From Methanocaldococcus vulcanius M7 (GTDB taxonomy: Archaea; AGJL01; Methanococci; Methanococcales; Methanocaldococcaceae), in contig NC_013407.1 in assembly GCF_000024625.1 (NCBI RefSeq), positions 1,054,001 to 1,118,000 on the forward strand: 64,000 nt of DNA, read 5' to 3'. The notes beneath the pieces are model-generated. The model had not been told where the DNA came from. It worked only from the letters and a program-made list of their open reading frames with translations, and did no database searches. The position numbers were made by a program, and so were the translations under genes. Shown here piece after piece: positions 38,484 through 48,591 of the stretch. How positions within the stretch are numbered: position 1 is the first letter of the stretch; each line of letters begins with the position of its first letter.

Positions 38484-38852
38484 AGGGTAATTTTTCTTAT
38501 TTCATTATAATATTTTTACTTATATTTATATTTTTCTACACTATAAAATTTCTACCCATAGATAACCTCTTTTCTTTATAAACCCTATAACAAAACAATC
38601 CAAACTTTTATTTAAAAAATAACAATAAATAAAATATAAAAACAAAAAACACACTTAACTAACCGTGGATTTTTAAAAACAACTACAAATAATTAAAAAC
38701 TCTAAAAAAACTCCATAATTAAATACATCCAAATATACAAAATAATAAAACAAACCACCCCTCAGAAACCAACTAAAAAACAAATAAAAAAACAAAAATC
38801 TAAACTAAAAACTCAAAAATCAAAAAAACAAAAACAAACAACAAGATAAATA
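38484..38852 (-). repeat. CRISPR leader / long repeat, copy 1
   Basis: About 369 bp of A-rich DNA without a gene, directly abutting the leader-proximal repeat. It is nearly the same sequence as 48592-48958 next to array 2; shared landmarks include TTTCTACCCATAGATAACC, CTAACCGTGGATTT and the end ACAACAAGATAAATA. It corresponds to the long (LR) segments that flank short repeats in M. jannaschii. It stops at the stop codon of the next gene. Confidence 0.88.
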
Positions 38853-38853
38853 G

Positions 38854-39450
38854 TTATGGGGATATTTCATCTACGTAGGGAATATCAGACATATTCTCTT
38901 CCCAAATTGCCATACATGAGTCAAAAATATTCTGTATGTTTCTGAATGTGTAGCATATTTTCACAACCTTTACATCTTTTGGAATTTTGTATATTATGTA
39001 GCCCTCTATCGATTCCTTAGGAGGGATTGTAGTTATCGTTAGTGCATGTTTTAAATCGAGAACGTTCATTTCACAGTCGTATTTTCGTCCTTTGTCATCT
39101 AATAAGAAAAAATCCATATTTGATATATAATAAGAGACGTTTTTTCTTAAATTTTCTATTTTAACTTTTACTACAATAAACGTCTCATTATCTTTTATTT
39201 TTCGATAACCCATATTTCCTTTGATCTTTTGAGTTCGAAGTATTTTCTCTACAACGATTTTTATATTTGAAGAGGTTATTGGTTCTCCTACTTTTAAGAC
39301 AACCACTTTGTTCGGTTCGTTTGTAGTTATAGATGGACTGGCATTTTCAACTCCATACAAATCCTTATATAAAAAATTTGAAAGATTCACAGCAGTAAAT
39401 ATTAGTATTATCATTGTGATTCCTAAAAGTAGTATTGTTTTTAAACCCAA
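38854..39450 (-). CDS. Membrane-anchored DUF4352-like protein
   Basis: A 198-aa protein with one N-terminal hydrophobic helix (about 4-24) and an exported domain (about 55-180) in the style of DUF4352: VLKVGEPITSSNIKIVVEKI, then FIVVKVKIENLRKNVSYYISN and FFLLDDKGRKYDCEM. This Ig-like fold occurs on surface lipoproteins and anchored proteins. The start is uncertain: TTG 39450 has GGTG at good spacing, while GTG 39459 overlaps it. It ends at the edge of the CRISPR leader. Confidence 0.7.
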   Translation of the reverse strand: MGLKTILLLGITMIILIFTAVNLSNFLYKDLYGVENASPSITTNEPNKVVVLKVGEPITSSNIKIVVEKILRTQKIKGNMGYRKIKDNETFIVVKVKIENLRKNVSYYISNMDFFLLDDKGRKYDCEMNVLDLKHALTITTIPPKESIEGYIIYKIPKDVKVVKICYTFRNIQNIFDSCMAIWEENMSDIPYVDEISP

Positions 39451-39667
39451 CTCCCCCACCTTTTTAATGTTAATGAAATTGAATTAGATTTTTATATGTT
39501 GTAGATAATAACTCAAATTGTGCACATAAATGTTCTTTAATATAGGAGTGGTTTATATAAATTTCTATATACTTTTATTCGCACCATTAGAAAAACTAAA
39601 TGAAAAGGTTTATATCCTACATTTTTAACAGTTAAAGTGTTAACTTTTCCTCATAAGGGGGATATTT

Positions 39668-40006
39668 ATGACAAAACGAATACTATTTAAAATCTTTGTG
39701 GAAGAAAAGAACGTCGGAAGAGCCATAAACATAATGACACTTGCAGGAATTACTGGGTTTTTTTTACACAAGTATAGGGGATTATCTCCAGAACATTTTA
39801 AACACTTGGATATTAAAGATCTTGAAGACGTAGAAAAGGTCTATGAAGTGATAAAAAATTCCCAGAGTGCGGTGGTTATTGGAACAGTCGTAAAAGAAGA
39901 AAGGGCTAAAAAAATTGAAGAGTTATTAAAAGACAAACTTAAAAATGAAAGATGGACAGTTATGAAAATACCAATATTAAAAGTTAAGGTTAATAGAGTT
40001 CAATAA
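39668..40006 (+). CDS. MJ1244-type small protein, first paralogue
   Basis: A 112-aa protein with a ferredoxin-like, PII-like layout: ILFKIFVEEKNVGRAINIMTLAGITGFFLHKYRG, then VVIGTVVKEERAKKIEELLKDKL. It is a clear paralogue of the gene at 40138 (shared VGxAIN...GITGFFLxxYxGxSP). GGGGG precedes the ATG and a GGTTTATATCC promoter element lies near 39608. It opens an operon leading to a DUF134 regulator and component A2. Function unknown. Confidence 0.75.
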   Translation: MTKRILFKIFVEEKNVGRAINIMTLAGITGFFLHKYRGLSPEHFKHLDIKDLEDVEKVYEVIKNSQSAVVIGTVVKEERAKKIEELLKDKLKNERWTVMKIPILKVKVNRVQ

Positions 40007-40137
40007 AACAGTAATATATATTAAGGACAATATTAGGTATTGAAAAGTAAATTAAAAATAAATTTAGGATAAAATCGTTGGATAGAATTTATTTAGGAAC
40101 TGAAAAATTGTTAAGTGGAACTAAAAGGTGATACTTT

Positions 40138-40464
40138 ATGAAGGTTCTCCTATATCTCTTTGTTGAGAGCGAAAATGTTGGAAAGGCAATAAACGCTTTA
40201 TCAGAAGGAGGAATTACGGGATTTTTCTTATATGATTATAAAGGGATGTCCCCACAGGATTGGCAGGGATTTCTTTTAGATGAAGATCCAGAAATGGCAA
40301 TTAAAGCGGTTAGTGATTTAGCACAAAATGCAGTTTTAATCGGAACTGTTGTAGATGAAAACAACCTTATGGAGATAGAAAAAATTATTGATGAAAAACT
40401 TTCTGACTGTAAATATACAATAATCGAGATTCCAATAGAAGGGATCATAGTAAACATGCCATAA
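40138..40464 (+). CDS. MJ1244-type small protein, second paralogue
   Basis: A 108-aa paralogue of the preceding gene: [37 protein letters not shown], then [24 protein letters not shown]. Fold pattern resembles PII/CutA-like trimers (inference). AGGTGAT precedes the ATG, and the DUF134 gene follows 14 bp later. Function unknown; position in the A2 operon hints at a role near methyl-CoM reductase activation or nucleotide sensing. Confidence 0.75.
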   Translation: MKVLLYLFVESENVGKAINALSEGGITGFFLYDYKGMSPQDWQGFLLDEDPEMAIKAVSDLAQNAVLIGTVVDENNLMEIEKIIDEKLSDCKYTIIEIPIEGIIVNMP

Positions 40465-40478
40465 TAAGAGGAGATTTT

Positions 40479-40850
40479 ATGGGTAGAAGAGGTAGGCCGA
40501 AGATCCCAAGATTTATATCTGAAGAACCAAAGTATAGGGTATTTAAGCCACATGGTGTTTCTGTATCTGAGATCGAGAAGGTAGTTTTAAAAGTTGATGA
40601 ATTGGAAGCTATCAGATTGGTTGATTATCTTGATTATACTCAGGAGGAGGCATCTAAATTGATGGGAATCTCAAGGAGGGTGTTGTGGAGTTTACTAACT
40701 GAGGGTAGAAAAAAAATAGCCGATGCATTAATAAATGGGAAGGCATTAGTTATTGAAGGAGGCGACTATAAGATCAGAGAGTGCGGATTTTGTATGAGGC
40801 ACAGATTTGGAATAAAAAAACATTGTAGAAATTGGAGGGAAGAGCTATGA
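40479..40850 (+). CDS. DUF134 (UPF0251) putative DNA-binding protein
   Basis: A 123-aa protein. [13 protein letters not shown] opens the family, followed by [44 protein letters not shown], a sigma-70 region-4-like helix-turn-helix, and a C-terminal Cys/His cluster ([15 protein letters not shown]). It is likely a regulator, possibly metal or redox responsive through the cysteines. Its stop overlaps the atwA start by ATGA. Confidence 0.85.
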   Translation: MGRRGRPKIPRFISEEPKYRVFKPHGVSVSEIEKVVLKVDELEAIRLVDYLDYTQEEASKLMGISRRVLWSLLTEGRKKIADALINGKALVIEGGDYKIRECGFCMRHRFGIKKHCRNWREEL

Positions 40851-42451
40851 TGTTGTTAGAGGTTAAAAACGTCAGTAAAAAATTTGGAGATAAAGTAGTT
40901 TTAAAAAACATATCCTTCACATTAAACGAGGGAGAGACCTTAGGAATATTAGGAAAAAGTGGAGCAGGAAAATCCGTGCTGTTGCATATGTTAAGGGGTA
41001 TGGATGGCTATGAACCGACAGAAGGGCAGATAATCTACCACGTTTCTTACTGTGAGAACTGCGGTTATGTAGATGTGCCCTCCAAAGCAGGAACTCCATG
41101 TAAAAAATGTGGAAGCGAACTTAAAAAAATAGAAGTTGACTTTTGGAATGACAAAAAATACACTTATGCCCTAAAAAGAAAAATTGCGATAATGCTTCAA
41201 AGAACCTTCGCTCTCTATGGAGAAAAAACAGTTCTTGAAAATATTTTAGAGGCATTACATCAAACTGGCTATGAAGGAAAAGAAGCTGTCGAATTAGCTC
41301 TAAAATTAATAAAAATGGTAAAATTGGAGCACAGAATAACCCACATAGCAAGAGATCTAAGTGGTGGAGAAAAGCAGAGGGTTGTTTTAGCAAGACAAAT
41401 TGCAAAAGAACCAGTTATATTCTTAGCAGATGAACCAACGGGAACGTTAGATCCTCAAACAGCAAAGTTGGTTCACTCCGCTTTAAAAGAGCTTGTAATA
41501 AAAAACAAGATAAGCTTAATTTTAACATCTCACTGGCCGGAGGTTATCGCAGAATTAACAGAGAAGGCAATTTGGTTGGATAAAGGAGAAATTGTAATGG
41601 AAGGAACTTCTGAGGAAGTTGTTAACAAATTTATGGAAACAGTAAAAGAATTTAAAAAACCAGAAACAGAAGTTGAAATTAAAGAAGACATTATAAGATT
41701 AGAAAATGTATCAAAACACTACTGTTCAGTTGAGAGGGGAATAATAAAAGCGGTTGATGGAGTTAGTTTAAACATTAGAGAGATGGAGATCTTTGGATTA
41801 GTTGGAACGAGTGGAGCTGGAAAAACAACATTGGCAAAGATTATCGCTGCCGTATTGCCTCCTTCTAAGGGTAAATATTGGTTTAGAGTTGGAGATGAAT
41901 GGGTAGATATGACTAAACCTGGACCAATGGGTAGGGGAAGAGCTAAGAGATATATTGGAATATTATTCCAAGAATATGCTCTCTATCCACATAGAACAAT
42001 ATTACAAAATCTAACAGAGGCCATTGGATTAGAACTTCCGGATGAGTTTGCAAGAATGAAAGCAATTCATACGCTTGTTTCGGTAGGATTCAGTGAAGAA
42101 GAAGCAGAAGAAATTTTAGATAAATATCCTCACGAGTTAAGTGTTGGAGAGAGACATAGGTGTGCTTTGGCCCAGGTCTTGATAAAAGAGCCGAGAGTTG
42201 TTATCTTGGATGAACCAACTGGGACAATGGATCCAATAACAAGAAATATTGTTGCTGAATCCATACATAAATCGAGAATAGAATTAGAACAAACTTATGT
42301 AATTGTTTCGCATGATATGGACTTTGTATTGAACGTCTGTGATAGAGCAGGATTGATGAGAAACGGAAAATTAATAAAAGTTGGAAAACCAGAGGAGATC
42401 GTTTCGTTATTAACAGAGGAGGAGAAGCAAGAAATGTTAGGACAGAAATAA
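40847..42451 (+). CDS. atwA: Methyl-coenzyme M reductase system component A2 (ABC ATPase)
   Basis: A 534-aa protein with two ABC cassettes. Cassette 1 has [24 protein letters not shown] and [10 protein letters not shown]; cassette 2 has [19 protein letters not shown] and [10 protein letters not shown] zinc-ribbon-like insert (CENCGY..CKKCGS) lies in cassette 1. Component A2 takes part in ATP-dependent reductive activation of methyl-CoM reductase. The ATG 40847 follows GGAGGGA and overlaps the upstream stop. Confidence 0.92.
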   Translation: MMLLEVKNVSKKFGDKVVLKNISFTLNEGETLGILGKSGAGKSVLLHMLRGMDGYEPTEGQIIYHVSYCENCGYVDVPSKAGTPCKKCGSELKKIEVDFWNDKKYTYALKRKIAIMLQRTFALYGEKTVLENILEALHQTGYEGKEAVELALKLIKMVKLEHRITHIARDLSGGEKQRVVLARQIAKEPVIFLADEPTGTLDPQTAKLVHSALKELVIKNKISLILTSHWPEVIAELTEKAIWLDKGEIVMEGTSEEVVNKFMETVKEFKKPETEVEIKEDIIRLENVSKHYCSVERGIIKAVDGVSLNIREMEIFGLVGTSGAGKTTLAKIIAAVLPPSKGKYWFRVGDEWVDMTKPGPMGRGRAKRYIGILFQEYALYPHRTILQNLTEAIGLELPDEFARMKAIHTLVSVGFSEEEAEEILDKYPHELSVGERHRCALAQVLIKEPRVVILDEPTGTMDPITRNIVAESIHKSRIELEQTYVIVSHDMDFVLNVCDRAGLMRNGKLIKVGKPEEIVSLLTEEEKQEMLGQK

Positions 42452-42483
42452 GAAATCTCCTTTATTTTACCTTCATTTTAATT

Positions 42484-45400
42484 TTAACTTACGCTAACTT
42501 TTGATACATTCCCCTCTTTTTTAACATTTATTATCACATCGGCTATTTCCTCAAGTTCTCTGTGATGGGTTATTATTATCATTTGAGGAATACTTTTAAC
42601 TTTTTTAAATATCTCAGCTAACTTTGCTCTTCTGTTTTCATCGAGAAAAACGGTAGGTTCATCAAGTATTATACACTCTATTCTATTGCCAATTAACGCG
42701 TTAGCTATTGCCAATCTCAAAGAAAGAGCAACTGCAATCTGCTCTCCTCCACTAAGGTTGTCTAAATTTAACACACCCTCGGGAGTGTGAACTCTAACTT
42801 CGAAATCTTTTGTAAGTTCTACAAAGTTGTAAGGAAGGTCAAACTCTTCAAATGCCTCATTTAAATATTTTTGAATTAAAGGAACATACTTTTCCCTGAG
42901 ATATGATTGAAATCCATGTCTTCCAAAGATCTTTCTTATTTTATCTAAATAATCGATAAACTTTGATAATTTCTCTTTTTCTTTTGAAATATTTTCTAAC
43001 TCATCAAGTTTTCCTTTTAACTTTTTAATACTGTCGTTTATATATCTTATTTCAGTGTTTATCTCCGCTTCATATTTTTTATATTCTTCAAGTTCCTCTC
43101 TTTTATTTTTGACTTTAAGTTTTGCTTCTTCATAATACTCTTCGCGGTAGTTTATTTCTCCAAGTTTTTGATGTATATATTTTATTCTCTCCTTTATATC
43201 CTCAATATTTTTGGTAATTTTGTAAATTTCAGATTCTAAGTAAGAAATAACGTCCTTAGTAGAATATCTATTTTTTATATCTTCGATTATTGACATTTTT
43301 GAAGTGCATTCATTGTAAATGTTTTCAAGTTTTTGTTTTGATTTTTTTAACCGATCTAACTCTTCATTTAAAGCCAGATACTCCCTATAATTTCGGTAAT
43401 TTATACTTAGCAGATTTTCTACTTTTTCTAATTCTTCTTTTTTGCTATTGAGTTCTTTCAATACATCTTTAATTTTTATTAACTTTTTTTCTTTATCTCT
43501 AAGTTTGTCTATCTCTCTTTTACATTTTTCTTTGTCCCAGCCATTTATTTTGTTTTCAAGTTTATCAAGTTTATTTTTTATATCTTTTTCATTAATGTCC
43601 TCTAAATATTTCTTAGCAGATAGATAATTATTATAATATGGTTTTATCTCGTCCATTTCTAATTTTATGTCCCTTAAAACTTCATCTATTGGTTTTCCAT
43701 CAATTTTATAGTTTTCAATGCGTTTATCTATTTGTAGTAAATATTTCTCTTGCTCTCTCAACTTTTCTATGAGTTTTTCAAGATTTTTCTTTTTTTCTGA
43801 ATATATGGTTTTTGTTTTGTTTAGTTGATCTTCTTTTTCAATTTCTCTTGTTAATTTTTCTATACTTTTTTCTATCTCTTCGATATTATGCTCTATATTC
43901 TTTAATTCTTTGAGTTTTTCCGAAAGTTTAAGTTTATGTTGATTTATAAGTTCCATTTTTCTTTTTTCATCGATTGGAGTTTTACAAAGAGGACATCTAC
44001 CTTCTACTTTTTCAAGTTCGTTTAAGATTTTCTTTAATTGCGATATTTCACTATTCAACTCTCCAATTCTTTTATTTAGATCTATTTTTTCTCTTTGTAA
44101 TTTTTCAAGCATTTTTTTCTTTTCTTTAATCGATCTTAATGTTTCATCTATTTTTTCTATATTTATGGACTCAATCTCCTTTGATAATTTTTCAACATCA
44201 GTTTTTAATTTTTTTAAATTTTCTTCAGCTGAATTCCTCTCTTGGGATAATTTTGCATATTCCACATTTAATTTTTCTAATTTCCCATATTTCTCTTCTA
44301 ATTCGAGGTATCTGCTATAATATGGTTCACATCTTATTTTAATTTTTTTATATCCCTCTATCTTTTCGACTTCGGAATGTAGGGTTCTAAGTTCTTCAAT
44401 TAAATCCTTAATTCGCTCTATTTTTTCAATTTTATTTTTTATTTTATCGATCTCTTCTTCTATATCCTCCAAATCTCCATTATAATTGACTTTATCAATA
44501 AATTCTTCTAATTTTTTAATATCTTCTTTTAGTATATCTTTTTTATTTACTAATTTTACGTAGTTCTCATAACTCTCTTTAAGTTCTTTGAGTTTGTTTT
44601 CTATTTCCTCTATTCTATTAACTACTGACATGTATTTCTCATATTCCTCCTTATGTTCCTCTAAAAATTTTATAGACCGTGTTATTACTTCAAAATCATA
44701 TTTTAGTGTGTTTAATTTCTGCTTATTTAATTCTAATGCAGTTTTTCTTTCTTCTAATTTTGATATAAATTTTTCATATTGTAGTTTTTTCTTTTCAATA
44801 TTTGACAGTTCATCTTCCGCATCTTTAAGTTCTTCTTTCATCTTTTTAATTGTTTCATTAATTTTTGATAGTTCATCTGTTTTCTCTTGCAGTTTTTTTT
44901 CCATGTCTCTTAATTCTTGCTCGAAGGATTTTTTATTACTTAACTCTCCTTCCAATCTCTCAAGTTTTGACTTGTATTCTTTTAAAATCTCCCCCATCTT
45001 TTGATAGCACTTTTCGAATTCATCAATACCGAGGAGTTTTGCTATTGTTTCCATTCTCTCAGCGGGTTTCAGCATTAAAAATTTTGCAATCTCCCCCTGT
45101 TTTATATAAATAGAATTTAAAAATAGATTTTTATCGATACCTAAAACTTCACTTACTGTTTTATTAACTGCACTTATACTGCTTGCATATAATTTTCCAT
45201 TTTTGTATAATTTGGCTTTTCCTCCGTTGTCATATTCTCTTATTATTTTATAATAATCTCCTCTAACTTCGAAGTCAAGTTCCACTCTAACCGATTTTCT
45301 GTTTTTTGAGATTATATTTTCATATTTAAAGTTGCTGTCTACTCCAAACAGTGCAAAAAACACTGCTTCGAATATTGATGATTTTCCACTGCCGTTTTCT

Positions 45401-45495
45401 CCAATAATTGCTACAATTCCCTTATCAAATGTTATTTTTGAGTTTGCATGACTTTTAAAGTTGTTCATCTTTATTTCTTTTATTATCATGCTCAT
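42484..45495 (-). CDS. rad50: DNA double-strand break repair ATPase Rad50
   Basis: A 1003-aa SMC-like protein: Walker A GENGSGKSS near residue 35, two long coiled coils (about 170-430 and 530-830) around a zinc hook CPLC near residue 500, then the signature LSGGEQIAVALSLRLAIA and Walker B CIILDEPTVFLDE near the C-terminus. It pairs with Mre11 in end processing. Its ATG overlaps the Mre11 stop by ATGA. Confidence 0.97.
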   Translation of the reverse strand: MSMIIKEIKMNNFKSHANSKITFDKGIVAIIGENGSGKSSIFEAVFFALFGVDSNFKYENIISKNRKSVRVELDFEVRGDYYKIIREYDNGGKAKLYKNGKLYASSISAVNKTVSEVLGIDKNLFLNSIYIKQGEIAKFLMLKPAERMETIAKLLGIDEFEKCYQKMGEILKEYKSKLERLEGELSNKKSFEQELRDMEKKLQEKTDELSKINETIKKMKEELKDAEDELSNIEKKKLQYEKFISKLEERKTALELNKQKLNTLKYDFEVITRSIKFLEEHKEEYEKYMSVVNRIEEIENKLKELKESYENYVKLVNKKDILKEDIKKLEEFIDKVNYNGDLEDIEEEIDKIKNKIEKIERIKDLIEELRTLHSEVEKIEGYKKIKIRCEPYYSRYLELEEKYGKLEKLNVEYAKLSQERNSAEENLKKLKTDVEKLSKEIESINIEKIDETLRSIKEKKKMLEKLQREKIDLNKRIGELNSEISQLKKILNELEKVEGRCPLCKTPIDEKRKMELINQHKLKLSEKLKELKNIEHNIEEIEKSIEKLTREIEKEDQLNKTKTIYSEKKKNLEKLIEKLREQEKYLLQIDKRIENYKIDGKPIDEVLRDIKLEMDEIKPYYNNYLSAKKYLEDINEKDIKNKLDKLENKINGWDKEKCKREIDKLRDKEKKLIKIKDVLKELNSKKEELEKVENLLSINYRNYREYLALNEELDRLKKSKQKLENIYNECTSKMSIIEDIKNRYSTKDVISYLESEIYKITKNIEDIKERIKYIHQKLGEINYREEYYEEAKLKVKNKREELEEYKKYEAEINTEIRYINDSIKKLKGKLDELENISKEKEKLSKFIDYLDKIRKIFGRHGFQSYLREKYVPLIQKYLNEAFEEFDLPYNFVELTKDFEVRVHTPEGVLNLDNLSGGEQIAVALSLRLAIANALIGNRIECIILDEPTVFLDENRRAKLAEIFKKVKSIPQMIIITHHRELEEIADVIINVKKEGNVSKVSVS

Positions 45496-46583
45496 CCCCT
45501 AAATTTAGAGTTGTAATAGTTTTGTAGCAAGTGTTTCCAGTCATCATTCGTTAATAAGCACTTATAAAGCTCTAATACCAAATTCCCATCCACACCTTGC
45601 TTATTTGCATATTCAATTAATGTTTTTTTAATATCTATTGCTTCAATATCTAAATTATCGTTTATATTTACGAATTCATCATCTACTAAGACCGCCTTAT
45701 TTATTAAGATTTTATTGCTTATTAAATCAAAAAGAGGTTTAAATTCTTTTTTTATTTTCCCATAAACGACTGGTTTATCTTTACATTTTTTTATTGTGTT
45801 TATTGCTTCGTTTAATGACTTCTCATCTTTAATATTTACCTCTACAAATTCTCTACATTCAATATTTATCTTCTCTATATCTGAAAGATCAAGTTCATTT
45901 TTACTATAATCCACTAAATAAAACCCTTTACCCTCTTTTTTGTAGTTTTCATATTCATTTCTATAAATTATTTCTGTTGAACCGCTATAAGCCAATATCC
46001 CTTCATTTACTCTCTCCAATATTCTACTATGAACATGTCCAAGGGCATAGTAATTAAATTTAGGGAGATCAAAAAGTTCAATCTCATAATCGTATGGAAG
46101 ATAGGGATTTACTCCTTGATGTAGCATTAATATCCTTTTATTGTATGATTTTGCCTTAACTTCAAATTCTTTTAATTTTTCGAGAATTTTCTCTCTTTTA
46201 CTTTTCCTATGAAATCGAGTTCCACAGAGAAATATCTCTCCATCTATCACATCATATCCGTTTAATATATGAACATAATCTCTGAAAAGGGATATAGGGG
46301 TGTCTTCACTTTCCCTTCTTGGAGTTTCATGATTTCCTGCTACAATGTAAACTTTAATTCCCTTTTCTTTTAGTTTTTTAAAACCCTGCATTGCCACTTT
46401 TAACGCTCTAACTGGAGGTCTTATATCATTGAAAAGATCTCCACAATGTAAAACTACATCAGGCCTAATTTCTAATATTTGATCAATACATGTCTTAAAC
46501 GCTTTATATATGTCTTTTTCTCTATCATCTAAGTTGTATTGTCTATATCCAAGATGATTATCAGCAATATGAACAAATAGCAT
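45492..46583 (-). CDS. mre11: DNA repair nuclease Mre11
   Basis: A 363-aa phosphoesterase: HIADNHLGYRQYN (motif I), VVLHCGDLFND (motif II), VAGNHETPR (motif III), LGHVHSR (later His motif). It is the Mn-dependent nuclease partner of Rad50. The start is ATG 46583 after GTGAT; an upstream frame adds 7 residues. In archaea HerA and NurA often share this operon, but they are not next to it here. Confidence 0.96.
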   Translation of the reverse strand: MLFVHIADNHLGYRQYNLDDREKDIYKAFKTCIDQILEIRPDVVLHCGDLFNDIRPPVRALKVAMQGFKKLKEKGIKVYIVAGNHETPRRESEDTPISLFRDYVHILNGYDVIDGEIFLCGTRFHRKSKREKILEKLKEFEVKAKSYNKRILMLHQGVNPYLPYDYEIELFDLPKFNYYALGHVHSRILERVNEGILAYSGSTEIIYRNEYENYKKEGKGFYLVDYSKNELDLSDIEKINIECREFVEVNIKDEKSLNEAINTIKKCKDKPVVYGKIKKEFKPLFDLISNKILINKAVLVDDEFVNINDNLDIEAIDIKKTLIEYANKQGVDGNLVLELYKCLLTNDDWKHLLQNYYNSKFRG

Positions 46584-46795
46584 ATTGATCACGTTAGTTT
46601 TCATTTGTTATGTTTTTTGAGTAGAATTATCAATTAAAAGATATAAAAATTTTCCTCTAACTGTTTTTATTTTAGCGGGTAAGTGATATAGTATATAAAC
46701 ATATACAAATGCCCTTCATAGAAAATTCAAAATAACCCATTGAAATTATAAAGAAAACTTTAAATACTTAATAGTAATGATCTTGATAAGTAAAG

Positions 46796-46810
46796 TATAC
46801 AACATGTATA
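46796..46810. promoter_or_regulatory. Inverted repeat TATAC-N5-GTATA before the V4R gene
   Basis: TATACAACATGTATA is a perfect 5-bp inverted repeat with a 5-bp centre, 37 bp before the V4R start codon and near AT-rich promoter-like sequence. It may be an operator, or an accident of AT-rich composition. Confidence 0.3.
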
Positions 46811-46846
46811 AATTACTTTATATAATAAAATAGGCCTGGTGGAATA

Positions 46847-47293
46847 ATGGCAATAAGGTTCTCAATTGATGAGATCTCAAAATCTAACAGACATACATTA
46901 GGAAGAGATATAGATGTAGCAGTTTTTAGATTAATAAGGTTTATGGATTTAGAGAAATACTTGGGAAGAGGTGCCCATGGAGTTATTTATGAATGTGGAA
47001 GAGAACTGGGACAAAGTTTAAATCCGAAGAACATAGATGACTTAATTAAGTTTTGTGAAGAGTATAAAATTGGAAAAATAGAGGTTGTAAATAAAAATCC
47101 AATACAAATTCGAGTATACGAGTGTATCTCCTGCTCAGGTCTTCCCGAAGTTGGAGAAACATTGTGCTGGTTTGAAGGAGGGTTTATAGCAGGATGTTTA
47201 GAGAAAATACTAAATAAAAAAGTTAGAGCCAAAGAAACTCACTGTGCAGGTTTGGGAGACGATTTTTGCCAATTTGAAATTACCACACTATAA
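46847..47293 (+). CDS. V4R-domain protein
   Basis: A 148-aa protein of the V4R (4-vinyl-reductase-like) fold: FRLIRFMDLEKYLGRGAHGVIYECGRELG, then IRVYECISCSGLPEVGETLCWFEGGFIAGCLEKIL and the end KETHCAGLGDDFCQFEI. The domain binds small hydrophobic ligands or metal via its Cys/His residues (CISCSG, HC..G.DFC). Here it stands alone, so it may be a ligand sensor or carrier. GGTGG precedes the ATG. Confidence 0.85.
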   Translation: MAIRFSIDEISKSNRHTLGRDIDVAVFRLIRFMDLEKYLGRGAHGVIYECGRELGQSLNPKNIDDLIKFCEEYKIGKIEVVNKNPIQIRVYECISCSGLPEVGETLCWFEGGFIAGCLEKILNKKVRAKETHCAGLGDDFCQFEITTL

Positions 47294-47316
47294 TCTAAAA
47301 ATTTAAAAAATTAGGG

Positions 47317-47676
47317 TTAGTGATGTTTTTTCATCTCTTCAACAATAAATTCCAATGCCTTAAATCCCTCCCCCCTATGTTTTGCAAAAACTGCAATAGA
47401 TGCAATTCTCTCCCCAACTTTTAAAAATCCAGTATTATGGTAAAATAAGGCATCTATTATACCAAATCTACGTTTTGCTTCTTCTAAAATCGGCTCTAAT
47501 TTTTTAAAAATGTCTTTTTCAATAGACATTCCATCTGTGGAAATTTTTTCTCCATCTTTTAAATCATACTCTCTAACAAATCCATTAAAGGTTATCACAC
47601 ATCCAAATTTTCCTCTATATTTACATATATATGAATCTAACAATCTACAAAACTCTTCATAATCTTTAACAATCAT
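47317..47676 (-). CDS. moaE: Molybdopterin synthase catalytic subunit (MoaE)
   Basis: A 119-aa protein. GKFGCVITFNGFVREYDL is the MoaE N-terminal signature (usually GAxxxFxGxVR), followed by FYHNTGFLKVGERIASIAVFAKHRGEGFKALEFIVEEMK with the conserved Lys region. It adds dithiolene sulfur to precursor Z with MoaD. The tail after EEMKKHH is short compared with bacterial MoaE (about 150 aa), losing part of the C-terminus. ATG 47676 follows GGGTGG. Methanogens need the pterin for formylmethanofuran dehydrogenase. Confidence 0.88.
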   Translation of the reverse strand: MIVKDYEEFCRLLDSYICKYRGKFGCVITFNGFVREYDLKDGEKISTDGMSIEKDIFKKLEPILEEAKRRFGIIDALFYHNTGFLKVGERIASIAVFAKHRGEGFKALEFIVEEMKKHH

Positions 47677-47872
47677 AAAACCACCCAAATAAACTTTTTA
47701 ACTTAATTAACTACTGAAAACAATAAAAAAGTTTCGAAAGTATCTGCTCTTTTATTAAATAGAAAAAATAATAATTAAACGAATTCATTTACAAAATAAT
47801 TATATAATTATCTTTTCAGAGTTTCTATCCCCTTAAGAAGTTTTATTTTACCTAATTTTAAAATTTTTATAT

Positions 47873-48591
47873 CTCCATCCACGAAGAGGTCTGATTTTAA
47901 TCAAAGCTGTCGAAATAGTTGCACACATAAAAGGTTCTTTCCATCCTCGAAGAGGTCTGATTTTAATAATAATCCTCCTTGGATTTGTAGTCGTGATGAC
48001 GTGTTGTAATTTCCATCCTCGAAGAGGTCTGATTTTAATTATTATTTTCTGTAATCAGAGACCATCTTCCTGAGTTATATTTCCATCCTCGAAGAGGTCT
48101 GATTTTAATAAAGTTTTAGAGCTGAATCCAAGCATGATTCAAGCATATTTCCATCCTCGAAGAGGTCTGATTTTAATAGAAGCGTTAAAAGAGATTTCAA
48201 AAGCATTTAAGAAGTTTCTTCCATCCTCGAAGAGGTCTGATTTTAATTTAATACAGTAAGGGCAACATATAACAGCTCAGCAACCAACTTCCATCCTCGA
48301 AGAGGTCTGATTTTAATTTAATACAGTAAGGGCAACATATAACAGCTCAGCAACCAACTTCCATCCTCGAAGAGGTCTGATTTTAATTTAATACAGTAAG
48401 GGCAACATATAACAGCTCAGCAACCAACTTCCATCCTCGAAGAGGTCTGATTTTAATTTTTTTAATAATGCATCTGAATACTCGCTTGATGTTTTCTTCC
48501 ATCCTCGAAGAGGTCTGATTTTAATTAAATAGTAATTGCTGTGATATTAATCAACATAATGCTTCCATCCTCGAAGAGGTCTGATTTTAAT
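47873..48591 (-). CRISPR. CRISPR array 2 (11 repeats, 10 spacers)
   Basis: Conserved 29-bp repeats start at 47873, 47939, 48011, 48081, 48149, 48219, 48289, 48359, 48429, 48497 and 48563. On the minus strand they begin ATTAAAATCAGA, contain a CCTC-TTC-GAGG hairpin, and end ATGGAA with following bases varying. Spacers are 37-43 bp; the three at 48248-48288, 48318-48358 and 48388-48428 are identical. The leftmost repeat is degenerate, as expected for the leader-distal end. The leader is on the right. Confidence 0.97.
48248..48457. repeat. Tandem triplication of one CRISPR spacer-repeat unit (70 bp x 3)
   Basis: The 41-bp spacer starting TTAATACAGTAAGGG plus its repeat occurs three times without a change, giving an exact 70-bp period inside array 2. 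Confidence 0.95.

Noticed and set aside
42484-45113. Plus-strand open frames opposite rad50
   Set aside because: Phe/Ser/Leu-rich mirror translations of coiled-coil coding sequence.
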